From an uncultured Chloroflexota bacterium (lineage in GTDB: Bacteria; Chloroflexota; Dehalococcoidia; Lucifugimonadales; UBA1127): DNA of 59,098 bases. Below are positions 52,487-59,098 of the stretch, piece after piece (within the stretch, counting starts at the first letter, position 1; each line of letters starts with the position of its first letter). A program made the position numbers and the translations under genes. The notes under the pieces were generated by a model. It ran no database searches and had not been told where the DNA came from. It saw only the letters and a list, made by a program, of their open reading frames with translations. The stretch spans positions 1-59,098 of the forward strand of contig CAJWQJ010000014.1 of the NCBI GenBank assembly GCA_913045315.1, read 5' to 3'.

Positions 52487-53728
52487 ATGGGGAAACCAAA
52501 TCTATTGAACGGTATCCGAGTTGTCGACTTTACACATATTGTAGCAGGTCCTCAATGCACAAGAATTCTCGGTGATTTAGGTGCTCAGGTTATTCGCGTT
52601 GAAAATGAACAAGGACTGGACTCTACCAGAACATCACCAATAAAAGTCGGAGGTGGAGATGGTATCAATAGAAGTGGCATGTTTGAATACTTTAATAGGA
52701 ATAAACTTAGCATCACAATCAATGCCCGTCTCCCATTAGGTCTTGAGCTTATAAAACGTCTTATAAGTGTGTCTGATGTAGTTATTGAGAACTTTAGCTC
52801 TAGAGTTTTAGAAAACTGGGGTTTATCGTATGAAGAAATGTGCAAAGTGAAACCCGACATAATCTATACTTCAATCACTGGTTTTGGACATAATGGACGT
52901 GACAGAGAATATAGCACTTGGGGTCCTACTGCACAGGCACTTTCAGGATTAACAATGATGTCTGGGCTTCCAGGGGAACGACCTGCTGGATGGGGATATA
53001 GTTTTCTTGATCATACAGCCGGGTATAATGCTGCCATAGCGATACTTATGGCTCTTCACTACAAAAACAAAACAGGAAAAGGCCAGTGGTTAGACCTAAG
53101 TCAAATAGAAACTGGAATGGTTCTCACTGGACCTTCTGTATTAGATTACACTGTTAACGGTCGCCCATATCGTCGTGAAGGAAGTCCCCCAGGAAACAGA
53201 TCTCGGAATCCCCGAGTTGCACCTCATAATACATATAAATGCATAGGCGATGATCGATGGTGCGTAATTTCCATATTTCATGAAGCCGAATGGGAAAATT
53301 TTTGCAATACAATCAACCGTAAAGATTTACTTAATAATCCAAAATTCATAACAAACTCTGAAAGAATACTGAATGAAGATGATTTGGATTCAGAAATACA
53401 ATCCTGGACACTTACTAAGAGTCCAGAAGAAGTTATGACACTGCTTCAAAACGCTGGAGTTCCAGCAGGAATAGTTCAAAATAATGAAGATAAATTCGAA
53501 AAGGATCCCCAACTTCAAGCACGAGAGTTTTTCCCTGAGGTTCTTCATCGTGACGCCGGAGAAAAATTTCCTACTGATGGTTTTCCTGTCAAATTCTCTC
53601 ATACTGAAGCAAATATTCGTGCAGGGTCCCCTCCACTTGGGGCAGATACTGAATTTGTATTAAAAGAATTACTTGAAATGGAAGATGAAGAGATTGCTAC
53701 TCTATATGAAGAAGCTGCGATACTTTAG
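52487..53728 (+). CDS. CaiB/BaiF (class III) CoA-transferase
   Basis: This 413-residue enzyme has GIRVVDFTHIVAGPQCTRILGDLGAQVIRVE, ENFSSRVLENWGLSY and TSITGFGHNGRDREYSTWGP, and the catalytic Asp is present in GKGQWLDLSQIETG. It has the full family length, with GAGGAG before ATG 52487. It is followed by another CoA-transferase only 9 bp downstream, so the pair is co-transcribed and could form a hetero-oligomer. The substrate is unknown. Confidence 0.93.
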   Translation: MGKPNLLNGIRVVDFTHIVAGPQCTRILGDLGAQVIRVENEQGLDSTRTSPIKVGGGDGINRSGMFEYFNRNKLSITINARLPLGLELIKRLISVSDVVIENFSSRVLENWGLSYEEMCKVKPDIIYTSITGFGHNGRDREYSTWGPTAQALSGLTMMSGLPGERPAGWGYSFLDHTAGYNAAIAILMALHYKNKTGKGQWLDLSQIETGMVLTGPSVLDYTVNGRPYRREGSPPGNRSRNPRVAPHNTYKCIGDDRWCVISIFHEAEWENFCNTINRKDLLNNPKFITNSERILNEDDLDSEIQSWTLTKSPEEVMTLLQNAGVPAGIVQNNEDKFEKDPQLQAREFFPEVLHRDAGEKFPTDGFPVKFSHTEANIRAGSPPLGADTEFVLKELLEMEDEEIATLYEEAAIL

Positions 53729-53737
53729 GAGAAATTT

Positions 53738-55000
53738 ATGATTACCAAAGACCAAGCACTTGAGGATGTTTTAATACTTGACTTAACAGATGAAAAAGGA
53801 ATGTATGCAGGTAAATTATTAGCCGATATGGGTGCAAGAGTTATTCTTGTTGAAAATCCTGAACAGGGACATGCTGCTCGTGGTATTGGGCCATATTATA
53901 ATGATGTTCCAGATATTAATGGAAGTTTGCTTTTTTGGTACCATTCGACCAATAAGGAAAGTTGTACTATTGATATCTCCAAACCAGAAGGGCAACAATT
54001 ACTGAAAGCTCTTGTTAAAAGGGCCGACATCTTACTTGAATCATTTCAGCCTGGATATATGGAATCATTGGGTCTAGGGTATAAAAATCTAGCAAAGATA
54101 AATGATAAGCTAATTATGACATCTATAACTGGCTTTGGCCAATATGGTCCATATAGTAATTATCTGAGTTCCAATCTCGTTTCCATGGCCATGGGTGGAA
54201 TAATGGCAAGTTGTGGCTATGATGACATTCCTGATTCTCCCCCAATACATTGTGAAGGTTGGCAAGGATATGCAACAGGATGTAATTATGCTGCAATTGG
54301 AACACTAGCTGCACTCTATTACAGAGACATAACTGGGCAAGGTCAATGGGTAGATGCTTCAATCCACGAAGCCCTTTCATGCACTACTGAAGCAGCTATG
54401 CCAAATTGGTTTTATACTAAACAGACTCCTAAACGACAAACCGGACGACACCATGGTATTCAACCAACCCCATCAACCCAATATGTTTCACTAGATGGAA
54501 AATTAATCAACGGATTCGATATACCACCAAGAACAATGGAACGATGGAATGCTCTTTTATCTTGGATGAAAGAAACCAACATGGAAGGTGACCTCGAAAA
54601 TGATTCCTATAGAGAATTAATTCGTAATAGAGTAAGGACTGGGCCTCAAGTATTAGAAATTGTATCTCAAATTACTAAATTTATTGCTAGTTTACCTGCT
54701 GAGGAAATATATCATGGGGCCCAAAAAATACGATTAGCGTGGGCAATTATTAGATCACCGGAGGAAAACTTGAATGATCCTCATTTCACAGAAGATCGTA
54801 ATTTTTTTGTTGATATTTATCACCCAAATATTGGAAAGTCATTTCTATATCCAGGGGCTCCATACTCGTTCACTGAAACCCCATGGAATATTCGGCACTG
54901 TGCACCAGAACTTGGAGAAAATACCAATAGCGTTCTAATAGAGGACCTTGGACTTTATGAAGAAAAAGTTAATAATTTAAGAGAAAGCGGAATTGTTTAA
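53738..55000 (+). CDS. CaiB/BaiF (class III) CoA-transferase
   Basis: This 420-residue enzyme opens LILDLTDEKGMYAGKLLADMGARVILVENPE and has ESFQPGYMESLGLGY, TSITGFGQYGPYSNYLSSNL and the catalytic Asp in GQGQWVDASIHEALS. The DLTDEKG-G-KLL opening is shared with the CoA-transferase at 57563, so these two are the closest relatives in the window. It starts 9 bp after the upstream CoA-transferase, with AGGAGAA before the ATG. Confidence 0.92.
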   Translation: MITKDQALEDVLILDLTDEKGMYAGKLLADMGARVILVENPEQGHAARGIGPYYNDVPDINGSLLFWYHSTNKESCTIDISKPEGQQLLKALVKRADILLESFQPGYMESLGLGYKNLAKINDKLIMTSITGFGQYGPYSNYLSSNLVSMAMGGIMASCGYDDIPDSPPIHCEGWQGYATGCNYAAIGTLAALYYRDITGQGQWVDASIHEALSCTTEAAMPNWFYTKQTPKRQTGRHHGIQPTPSTQYVSLDGKLINGFDIPPRTMERWNALLSWMKETNMEGDLENDSYRELIRNRVRTGPQVLEIVSQITKFIASLPAEEIYHGAQKIRLAWAIIRSPEENLNDPHFTEDRNFFVDIYHPNIGKSFLYPGAPYSFTETPWNIRHCAPELGENTNSVLIEDLGLYEEKVNNLRESGIV

Positions 55001-55027
55001 TTGGCAGCAAGTAAACAATAATAAAAA

Positions 55028-55708
55028 CTATTTTCCTCTAGGCAATAAATCAGCAGGCCATCGACCAGCAATAAGAATGTCCGATAAACCAAAAGCATCT
55101 GCTTCAAGCTCAGTACCGATAAGATTCTCTAAGTCCATATCTCTAGGTAATTCAGCCATGACACGTAAAGCGGAAACTCGATATAAGAATTGCTCAGCAT
55201 ATCGATAAGGAACAAGACCGCCCTGAACCCATTGTTTCCATTTCTGCCAGTTAGAAATCCCTTCCCAAGGTTTGATTTCAAGAGCAGTGTCTAATCCAGC
55301 AAATTGAGGATCAGTAGAGGAAGATTCATTATCATATAAATCAGAAAATAAACATATCAATTGAGGCTTCATATCAGGAAATAAAGAATGTAGATGCAAG
55401 ATCCAGTGTAATTGACTTCTACGAATCTTAGGTTCAAATCCTAAAAACTGACCAATATATTCAAGCTGGTTATAAAAAATTTGTTGATTTATCAGCCAAC
55501 TAACACTAATGGGTAGTCGGGAACTATCGATTTCATCAACCAAAGAAGCAAAATGACGGACCCATCGTACAACAGTTCGCATGGAAGGGGTGTTTTCAGG
55601 GAACTCAACCTCAAGTAGCTTATGAATAACTGAAGCATTACCACCTTGTTCAGTTAATTCTTGAATGCGATCTTGAACAATTTGTAGCATATGAGGCCCT
55701 CTGCCCAC
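55028..55708 (-). CDS. Unknown protein with possible N-terminal HTH
   Basis: This 226-residue protein has an N-terminal stretch IQELTEQGGNASVIHKLLE then TPSMRTVVRWVRHFASL (about 14-53) that reads like a transposase- or terminase-type helix-turn-helix. The middle is a helical, Trp-rich region (RRSQLHWILHLHSLFP, SNWQKWKQWVQGG) and the end is DLENLIGTELEADAFGL. The start is GTG 55708, with GGAGG six bases upstream. I do not recognise the family. It lies between two CoA-transferases and a divergent selenoprotein gene and could be a regulator or a domesticated mobile-element protein. Confidence 0.6.
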   Translation of the reverse strand: MGRGPHMLQIVQDRIQELTEQGGNASVIHKLLEVEFPENTPSMRTVVRWVRHFASLVDEIDSSRLPISVSWLINQQIFYNQLEYIGQFLGFEPKIRRSQLHWILHLHSLFPDMKPQLICLFSDLYDNESSSTDPQFAGLDTALEIKPWEGISNWQKWKQWVQGGLVPYRYAEQFLYRVSALRVMAELPRDMDLENLIGTELEADAFGLSDILIAGRWPADLLPRGK

Positions 55709-56088
55709 TTATGTCCTCCTGTTCAAAAAAAACCTCTATTTGACATTTAAAGCTTCTATTTATCATATATTATATCTACCATTCTGGCTAATACATCAAT
55801 GATTTCCACTTTGATTATTATGCACTTCTCAACAATTTACGTTTTCCATCATCTTAATCGGGATTCGTAGATGTGTGGATATGGAATTTTTAATAACCCC
55901 TACTAGTAAACTTCCAATCTATTGAATTGTGACGTCTCAAGTAATTTTTAAATTTAGAATCCTTTTCATTGATTAGACTTTTTATCATCATTGAAATATT
56001 TCACTTGCGTATTCGATTCCATAAGAATAAACTAGCATCTAATCGGATATGATGTAGCTAATATATAGCTATGCTGAGGAGGTAAATA
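55709..56088. other. Divergent intergenic region, no gene seen
   Basis: This 380-bp AT-rich gap separates the unknown HTH-like gene (minus) from the selenoprotein gene (plus). On the minus strand a TATAAT lies at about 55775-55780, with only a poor -35 19 bp away (TTGATG). On the plus strand TTGCGT at about 56003 is followed after 17 bp by TAAACT, and TAGCTAATATATAGCTA before the ribosome-binding site AGGAGG (about 56076) is a small symmetrical element. No ORF, repeat or RNA fold stands out. Confidence 0.45.
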
Positions 56089-56868
56089 ATGCCTGTACCA
56101 TATATTGAACGTACAACAGCAAGATTTTCTGCACAAGGCTTTCCCCCATATAAATGGTCTCAAAATGATGACGTTCCATTAACTAAAATGACAAAACCCC
56201 TCAAGGATGCAAATATTGCCGTAGTTAGCTCATCCGGTGTGTATTTGCCTGACCAAGAAGCATTTAACCCTGTTCGTGACGACATGACTTTTAGAGAGAT
56301 ACCTTTAAATATAGCTCAAAAAGACGTTTTAATTAGCCATAACAACTACGATCACACCGATGCTGAGAAAGATGTTAACTGCGTTATACCTGTTAATGCT
56401 CTGAAACAACTTCAACAAGATGGTGAAATTGGTTCTGTCAATGAACCTATAATGACATTCATGGGTAGAGTAATGGCAAGAACCGCTTTTATAAAAGAAA
56501 TGGCTCCGTGGCTTCACAAAAAATTTGTTGACGAAAAGGTTGATGCAGTTCTACTGATACCCGTCTGACCAGTATGTCATCAGTCCGTTGGACTGTTAGC
56601 AAGATTCTTCGAAGAACTAGGAATACCTACTACTGGTATAACCAATGCTATGGATATTACTCAATCAGTAAATATGCCTCGTTCGGTATTTGTAAATTAT
56701 CCTTTGGGACATCCTTCTGGAAAACCGTTTGATTTACCGGATCAACTGAGTATTGTAAAAAGTGCTTTAAACCTTCTTGAGACAGCAACAGTTGGTGGCG
56801 AAATAGTCACTCTACCGAACTCATACGAAGATATTGCACCTGGCTGGGAAGATAAGGCTTACCAATAA
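56089..56868 (+). CDS. GrdB-like selenoprotein (reductase B family), in-frame TGA read as Sec
   Basis: One frame runs from ATG 56089 (AGGAGG upstream) to TAA 56866-56868, interrupted only by TGA at 56566-56568. Read as selenocysteine, the product has 259 residues with Sec160 in LIPV-U-PVC-HQSVGLLARFFEE; the U-x-x-C pair matches the redox motif of the glycine/sarcosine/betaine reductase B family. Other family-like stretches are VSSSGVYLPDQEAFNP (about 47-62), ISHNNYDHTDAEKDVNCV and PRSVFVNYPLGHPSGKPFD. A SECIS-like hairpin lies 18 nt after the TGA. The fold and partner are those of thiol reductases; the substrate is unknown. The alternative is a nonsense mutation in a Cys or Trp form. Confidence 0.83.
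56581..56595 (+). promoter_or_regulatory. Candidate bacterial SECIS element
   Basis: CAGTCC (56581-56586), loop GTT, GGACTG (56590-56595): a 6-bp perfect stem with a 3-nt loop whose first base is G. The loop begins after 18 nt from the recoded TGA. This agrees with published general rules for bacterial SECIS elements (loop 16-37 nt from the UGA, upper stem of at least 4 bp, small loop, G among its first two bases). It lies inside the coding sequence, as bacterial SECIS elements do. Confidence 0.65.
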
Positions 56869-56889
56869 TTTCTAACAATAGTTAGAAAT
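56868..56889 (+). other. Small stem-loop between the selenoprotein and plsY genes
   Basis: ATTTCTAAC (56868-56876) pairs perfectly with GTTAGAAAT (56881-56889) across AATA. It begins at the last base of the stop codon and ends before the plsY ribosome-binding site. No U-run follows, so it is more a processing or translational element than a terminator. Confidence 0.4.
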
Positions 56890-56904
56890 ACATAGGAAGG
56901 GTAC

Positions 56905-57459
56905 TTGATAATTAATATTTTCCTCCTTCTTCTATCATATTTGCTTGGGTCTATTCCATTCGCTTACTTGATAGTACGAATGCAAGGTGGAAATATATTC
57001 GCCGTAGGAACAAAAAATCCTGGTGCATCTAATACTTTCAGGGAAATAGGAAAAATTTATGGGGCTGCAGTGTTCTTACTAGACGCTGTTAAGGTAGTAG
57101 CTTCAATACTAATTGCCCAATCTTTCAATGATTCTCAATGGTTTTTAGTATTTTGCGGCCTTTCATGTATGCTTGGTCATTGGTACCCGATATTCCTCAA
57201 GTTTCGAGGAGGAATGGGGCTAGCTTGTGCGATTGGAATCGCGATAGCACTCATGCCAATACAAGCGGTAATATCCTCTATCCCAACTCTTATCGTTCTC
57301 TGGTTGATCCGAAGTGTAGGACATGCTGTAGCTGTAGGTTTTTCCGTATTTTTTTCAATTTGTTTATACCTTGAATATGATTGGATGTATACATTAGCCA
57401 TCACACTTATTCCTATCCTTGCACTCGTTCGTGAACGTATCCTTCCTTCAGTTAGATAG
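56905..57459 (+). CDS. plsY: Acyl-phosphate:glycerol-3-phosphate acyltransferase PlsY
   Basis: This 184-residue membrane enzyme acylates glycerol 3-phosphate from acyl-phosphate, the first step of phospholipid synthesis. It has motif 1 YLLGSIPFAYLIVR (about 11-24), motif 2 GTKNPGASNTFREIG (about 36-50), and motif 3 LGHWYPIFLKFRGGMGLA (about 92-109). Five membrane segments are visible. The start is TTG 56905, with GGAAGGG upstream. It lies 36 bp after the selenoprotein gene. Confidence 0.93.
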   Translation: MIINIFLLLLSYLLGSIPFAYLIVRMQGGNIFAVGTKNPGASNTFREIGKIYGAAVFLLDAVKVVASILIAQSFNDSQWFLVFCGLSCMLGHWYPIFLKFRGGMGLACAIGIAIALMPIQAVISSIPTLIVLWLIRSVGHAVAVGFSVFFSICLYLEYDWMYTLAITLIPILALVRERILPSVR

Positions 57460-57562
57460 AAAACTGAAAATTTATTTTAAAAGACAGTTTAATCATTACC
57501 AATTATCTTGCTAGTATTAGTTTGATTATGTAAGGTAAGCTAATTAAATTAGGGAGATTCAG

Positions 57563-58822
57563 ATGGATGCAAATCGTAATCCTGATTCATTTCTTGGACC
57601 ATACAGAGTTCTTGATCTAACTGATGAAAAAGGGCTTATAGGCGGAAAATTGATGGGTGATCTTGGTGCAGACATTATCAAAGTCGAATCACCTGGTGGA
57701 GATGTGGCAAGAAACATTGGACCTTTCTATCATGACGACCCTCATCCCGAAAAGAGCCTTTACTGGATGGCCTTTAATTTAAATAAACGTGGGGTTACTC
57801 TAGACCTTGAAACATCAGATGGAAAAGATCTTTTTCTAAAACTTGTGAAAACTTCAGATTTTGTAATCGAATCATTTAATCCAGGCTACATGGAATCAAT
57901 AGGACTAAGCTACGAAGTTCTTAGTTCAGTAAATCCACGAATTATCGTTGCATCAATTACTCCTTTTGGACAAACTGGCCCATACAAAGATTTCAAAACA
58001 TCCGACCTTATCAACATGGCAATGGGAGGTTATTCATTTACTACTGGCGATCCTGATCGTCCACCAGTAAGAATAAGCTTTCCGATAAGTTTCTCCCATG
58101 CTGGAGCCGAAGCAGCAGCAGCATCTGTAATGGCGCATTACCATAGAGAGCTTACCGGAGAAGGCCAACATATTGATATTTCCATTCAAGAATGTATTGT
58201 CTGGACATTAATGAATACCACAACAACTTGGGATCTTAATCAGAGAAACGTAAGTCGTGCTGGTTCTATTAATATTCATCCGGTAACTGGTTTGGAAATC
58301 AAAACTGTTTGGGAATGTAAGGATGGAGAAGTTACATTTACAATTGCTGGTGGTGCTCTGGGTGGATCCACAAATGCAATTACAAGATGGATGGGTGAGG
58401 AAAAACAGGCTAGTGAATGGCTTTTAGGGATAGACTGGCCCTCATTGGACATCCTTGCGATAGATGAAGAAACCTATATTAAAGCATCAAAAGAAATTGG
58501 AGATTTCATTCTCTCCAAAACTGCAAATGAACTTTATGCTAAAGCTGTAAGTGACAGGATCATTCTCGCACCTGTATCTACTGCTGAATTAATTCTCTCA
58601 AGCCCTCAACTTCAAGATCGTGAAGGTTTCATAGAGATTGCTCACTCTGAATTAGGCGGCACTCTTACATATCCTAATGCTTTCGCTAAAATGTCAGCCT
58701 GGAATCCTCGTATTTCAAGGAGAGCCCCACTAATAGGTGAACACAACAATGAGATATACATTGATGAACTTGGGCTAAGCCAAAAAGACTTAATCGCCTT
58801 ACGTCAAAGTGGATCTATTTAA
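57563..58822 (+). CDS. CaiB/BaiF (class III) CoA-transferase
   Basis: This 419-residue enzyme opens VLDLTDEKGLIGGKLMGDLGADIIKVESP and has ESFNPGYMESIGLSY, ASITPFGQTGPYKDFKTSDL and the catalytic Asp in GEGQHIDISIQECIV. It is the fifth CoA-transferase in the window and closest to the one at 53738. AGGGAG lies before ATG 57563. It is convergent with the repeat-rich gene, with three bases between stops. The substrate is unknown. Confidence 0.93.
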   Translation: MDANRNPDSFLGPYRVLDLTDEKGLIGGKLMGDLGADIIKVESPGGDVARNIGPFYHDDPHPEKSLYWMAFNLNKRGVTLDLETSDGKDLFLKLVKTSDFVIESFNPGYMESIGLSYEVLSSVNPRIIVASITPFGQTGPYKDFKTSDLINMAMGGYSFTTGDPDRPPVRISFPISFSHAGAEAAAASVMAHYHRELTGEGQHIDISIQECIVWTLMNTTTTWDLNQRNVSRAGSINIHPVTGLEIKTVWECKDGEVTFTIAGGALGGSTNAITRWMGEEKQASEWLLGIDWPSLDILAIDEETYIKASKEIGDFILSKTANELYAKAVSDRIILAPVSTAELILSSPQLQDREGFIEIAHSELGGTLTYPNAFAKMSAWNPRISRRAPLIGEHNNEIYIDELGLSQKDLIALRQSGSI

Positions 58823-58825
58823 ATA

Positions 58826-59098
58826 TTAGCGTCGACCCATTCCACCTGATCCACCCGAATTCCCCATGTCTTGCTGTGGTGGTGGTTCAGGTCTCTGTTC
58901 AGGCTCCTGTCTCTGTTCAGGCTCCTGTCTCTGTTCAGGCTCCTGCTTAGGTTCTGGTTTCTGCTCTTGAACTGGCTCCTGCTTAGGTTCTGGTTTCTGC
59001 TCTTGAACTGGCTCCTGCGTTTGATTATCCCTACCCGCTTCAGGTTTTACCATGTCTTTACCCGCTTCAGGTTTTACCATGTCTTTACCCGCTTCAGG
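58826..59098 (-). CDS. Repeat-rich Pro/Glu/Gln protein, 5' end outside the window
   Basis: The frame is open from the right edge to a stop at 58826. The visible part is 90 residues, almost all repeats: PEAGKDMVK about three times, EPVQEQKPEPKQ twice, EPEQRQ and EPEQRP, then PPPQQ and a Gly-rich end (DMGNSGGSGGMGRR). It is probably a disordered, extended protein, for example a cell-wall spacer or a proline-rich linker. The ATG at 59080 lies inside a repeat and is unlikely to be the true start. The family is unknown. Confidence 0.65.
   Translation of the reverse strand, partial: PEAGKDMVKPEAGKDMVKPEAGRDNQTQEPVQEQKPEPKQEPVQEQKPEPKQEPEQRQEPEQRQEPEQRPEPPPQQDMGNSGGSGGMGRR
58891..59098. repeat. In-frame tandem DNA repeats
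   Basis: Three perfect 18-bp units (58891-58944), two perfect 36-bp units (58945-59016) and about two and a half 27-bp units (59033-59059, 59060-59086, 59087 to the edge). All unit lengths are multiples of three, so copy-number change keeps the frame. The array continues past the window. Confidence 0.9.

Noticed and set aside
54993-55208. 71-aa plus-strand ORF after the CoA-transferase
   Set aside because: It is antisense to the 226-aa minus-strand gene, which has a much better start site.
56650-56868. Separate 72-aa gene starting at an internal ATG
   Set aside because: It is in the same frame as the selenoprotein, with only the TGA between, and has no ribosome-binding site; it is the C-terminal part of that gene.
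58891-59098. CRISPR array
   Set aside because: The repeats are direct, without spacers, and in frame with a coding sequence.

Overview
The window is an AT-rich, gene-dense bacterial chromosome segment with about 49 protein genes, two tRNAs and one decayed gene. Intergenic gaps are short, and TTG or GTG starts with good Shine-Dalgarno sites are common. No rRNA, CRISPR array, insertion sequence or prophage is visible. Five class III (CaiB/BaiF) CoA-transferases, three OFA-like MFS carriers, two luciferase-like flavin oxidoreductases, two crotonases and two zinc-free MDR reductases suggest a heterotrophic marine Chloroflexota of the SAR202 type. That placement is inferred from gene content; nothing here (no 16S) proves it.

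Layout. 1-4.2 kb: the end of an unknown gene, a bidirectional terminator, and a Gld-like ABC export operon (ATPase, fused permease/GldG, DUF4340). 4.3-9.7 kb: an accessory catabolic block (crotonase, two LLM flavin oxidoreductases, two CoA-transferases). 9.7-13.6 kb: 6-phosphogluconolactonase, a phosphoglucose isomerase of the kind fused to transaldolase elsewhere, cysteine synthase and a PNPOx-like protein. 13.7-24.1 kb: MFS carrier, alpha/beta hydrolase, an RRM RNA-binding protein with a long leader, aconitase, a PfkB kinase, an M1 aminopeptidase and a second MFS carrier. 24.2-28.2 kb: a frameshifted serine-hydrolase remnant, trehalose phosphatase, an ADP-forming acyl-CoA synthetase alpha-type protein and a quinone-reductase-like MDR.

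28.3-34.6 kb: tRNA-Arg and tRNA-Pro, then a housekeeping run (mnmA, DinB-like, rnhB, FmdB zinc ribbon, thiE, glycyl-tRNA synthetase, TlpA-like, CopD-like, and a 59-aa Trm112-like protein). 34.7-40.7 kb: an operon-like minus-strand array: a methylmalonyl-CoA carboxyltransferase (12S-like), a 58-residue OadG/epsilon-like peptide, a 5S-like carboxyltransferase fused to a biotinyl domain, malate dehydrogenase, then folP and folK. No biotin carboxylase is present, so a methylmalonyl-CoA:pyruvate transcarboxylase feeding oxaloacetate to malate dehydrogenase is a reasonable reading. 40.9-45.9 kb: XerC/D recombinase, UvrC, two unknown proteins and a third MFS carrier. 46.0-59.1 kb: a collagen-like lipoprotein, alpha/beta hydrolase, crotonase, MDR reductase, ABC-2 exporter pair, AlkA-like glycosylase, three more CoA-transferases, an unknown protein with a possible HTH, PlsY, and a repeat-rich Pro/Glu/Gln protein that runs off the edge.

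The most notable observation is at 56.1-56.9 kb. A GrdB-like reductase gene is split by an in-frame TGA in a U-x-x-C context, and a compact hairpin lies 18 nt downstream that meets the bacterial SECIS rules. It is most likely a selenoprotein that ordinary gene calling would split into two false ORFs.
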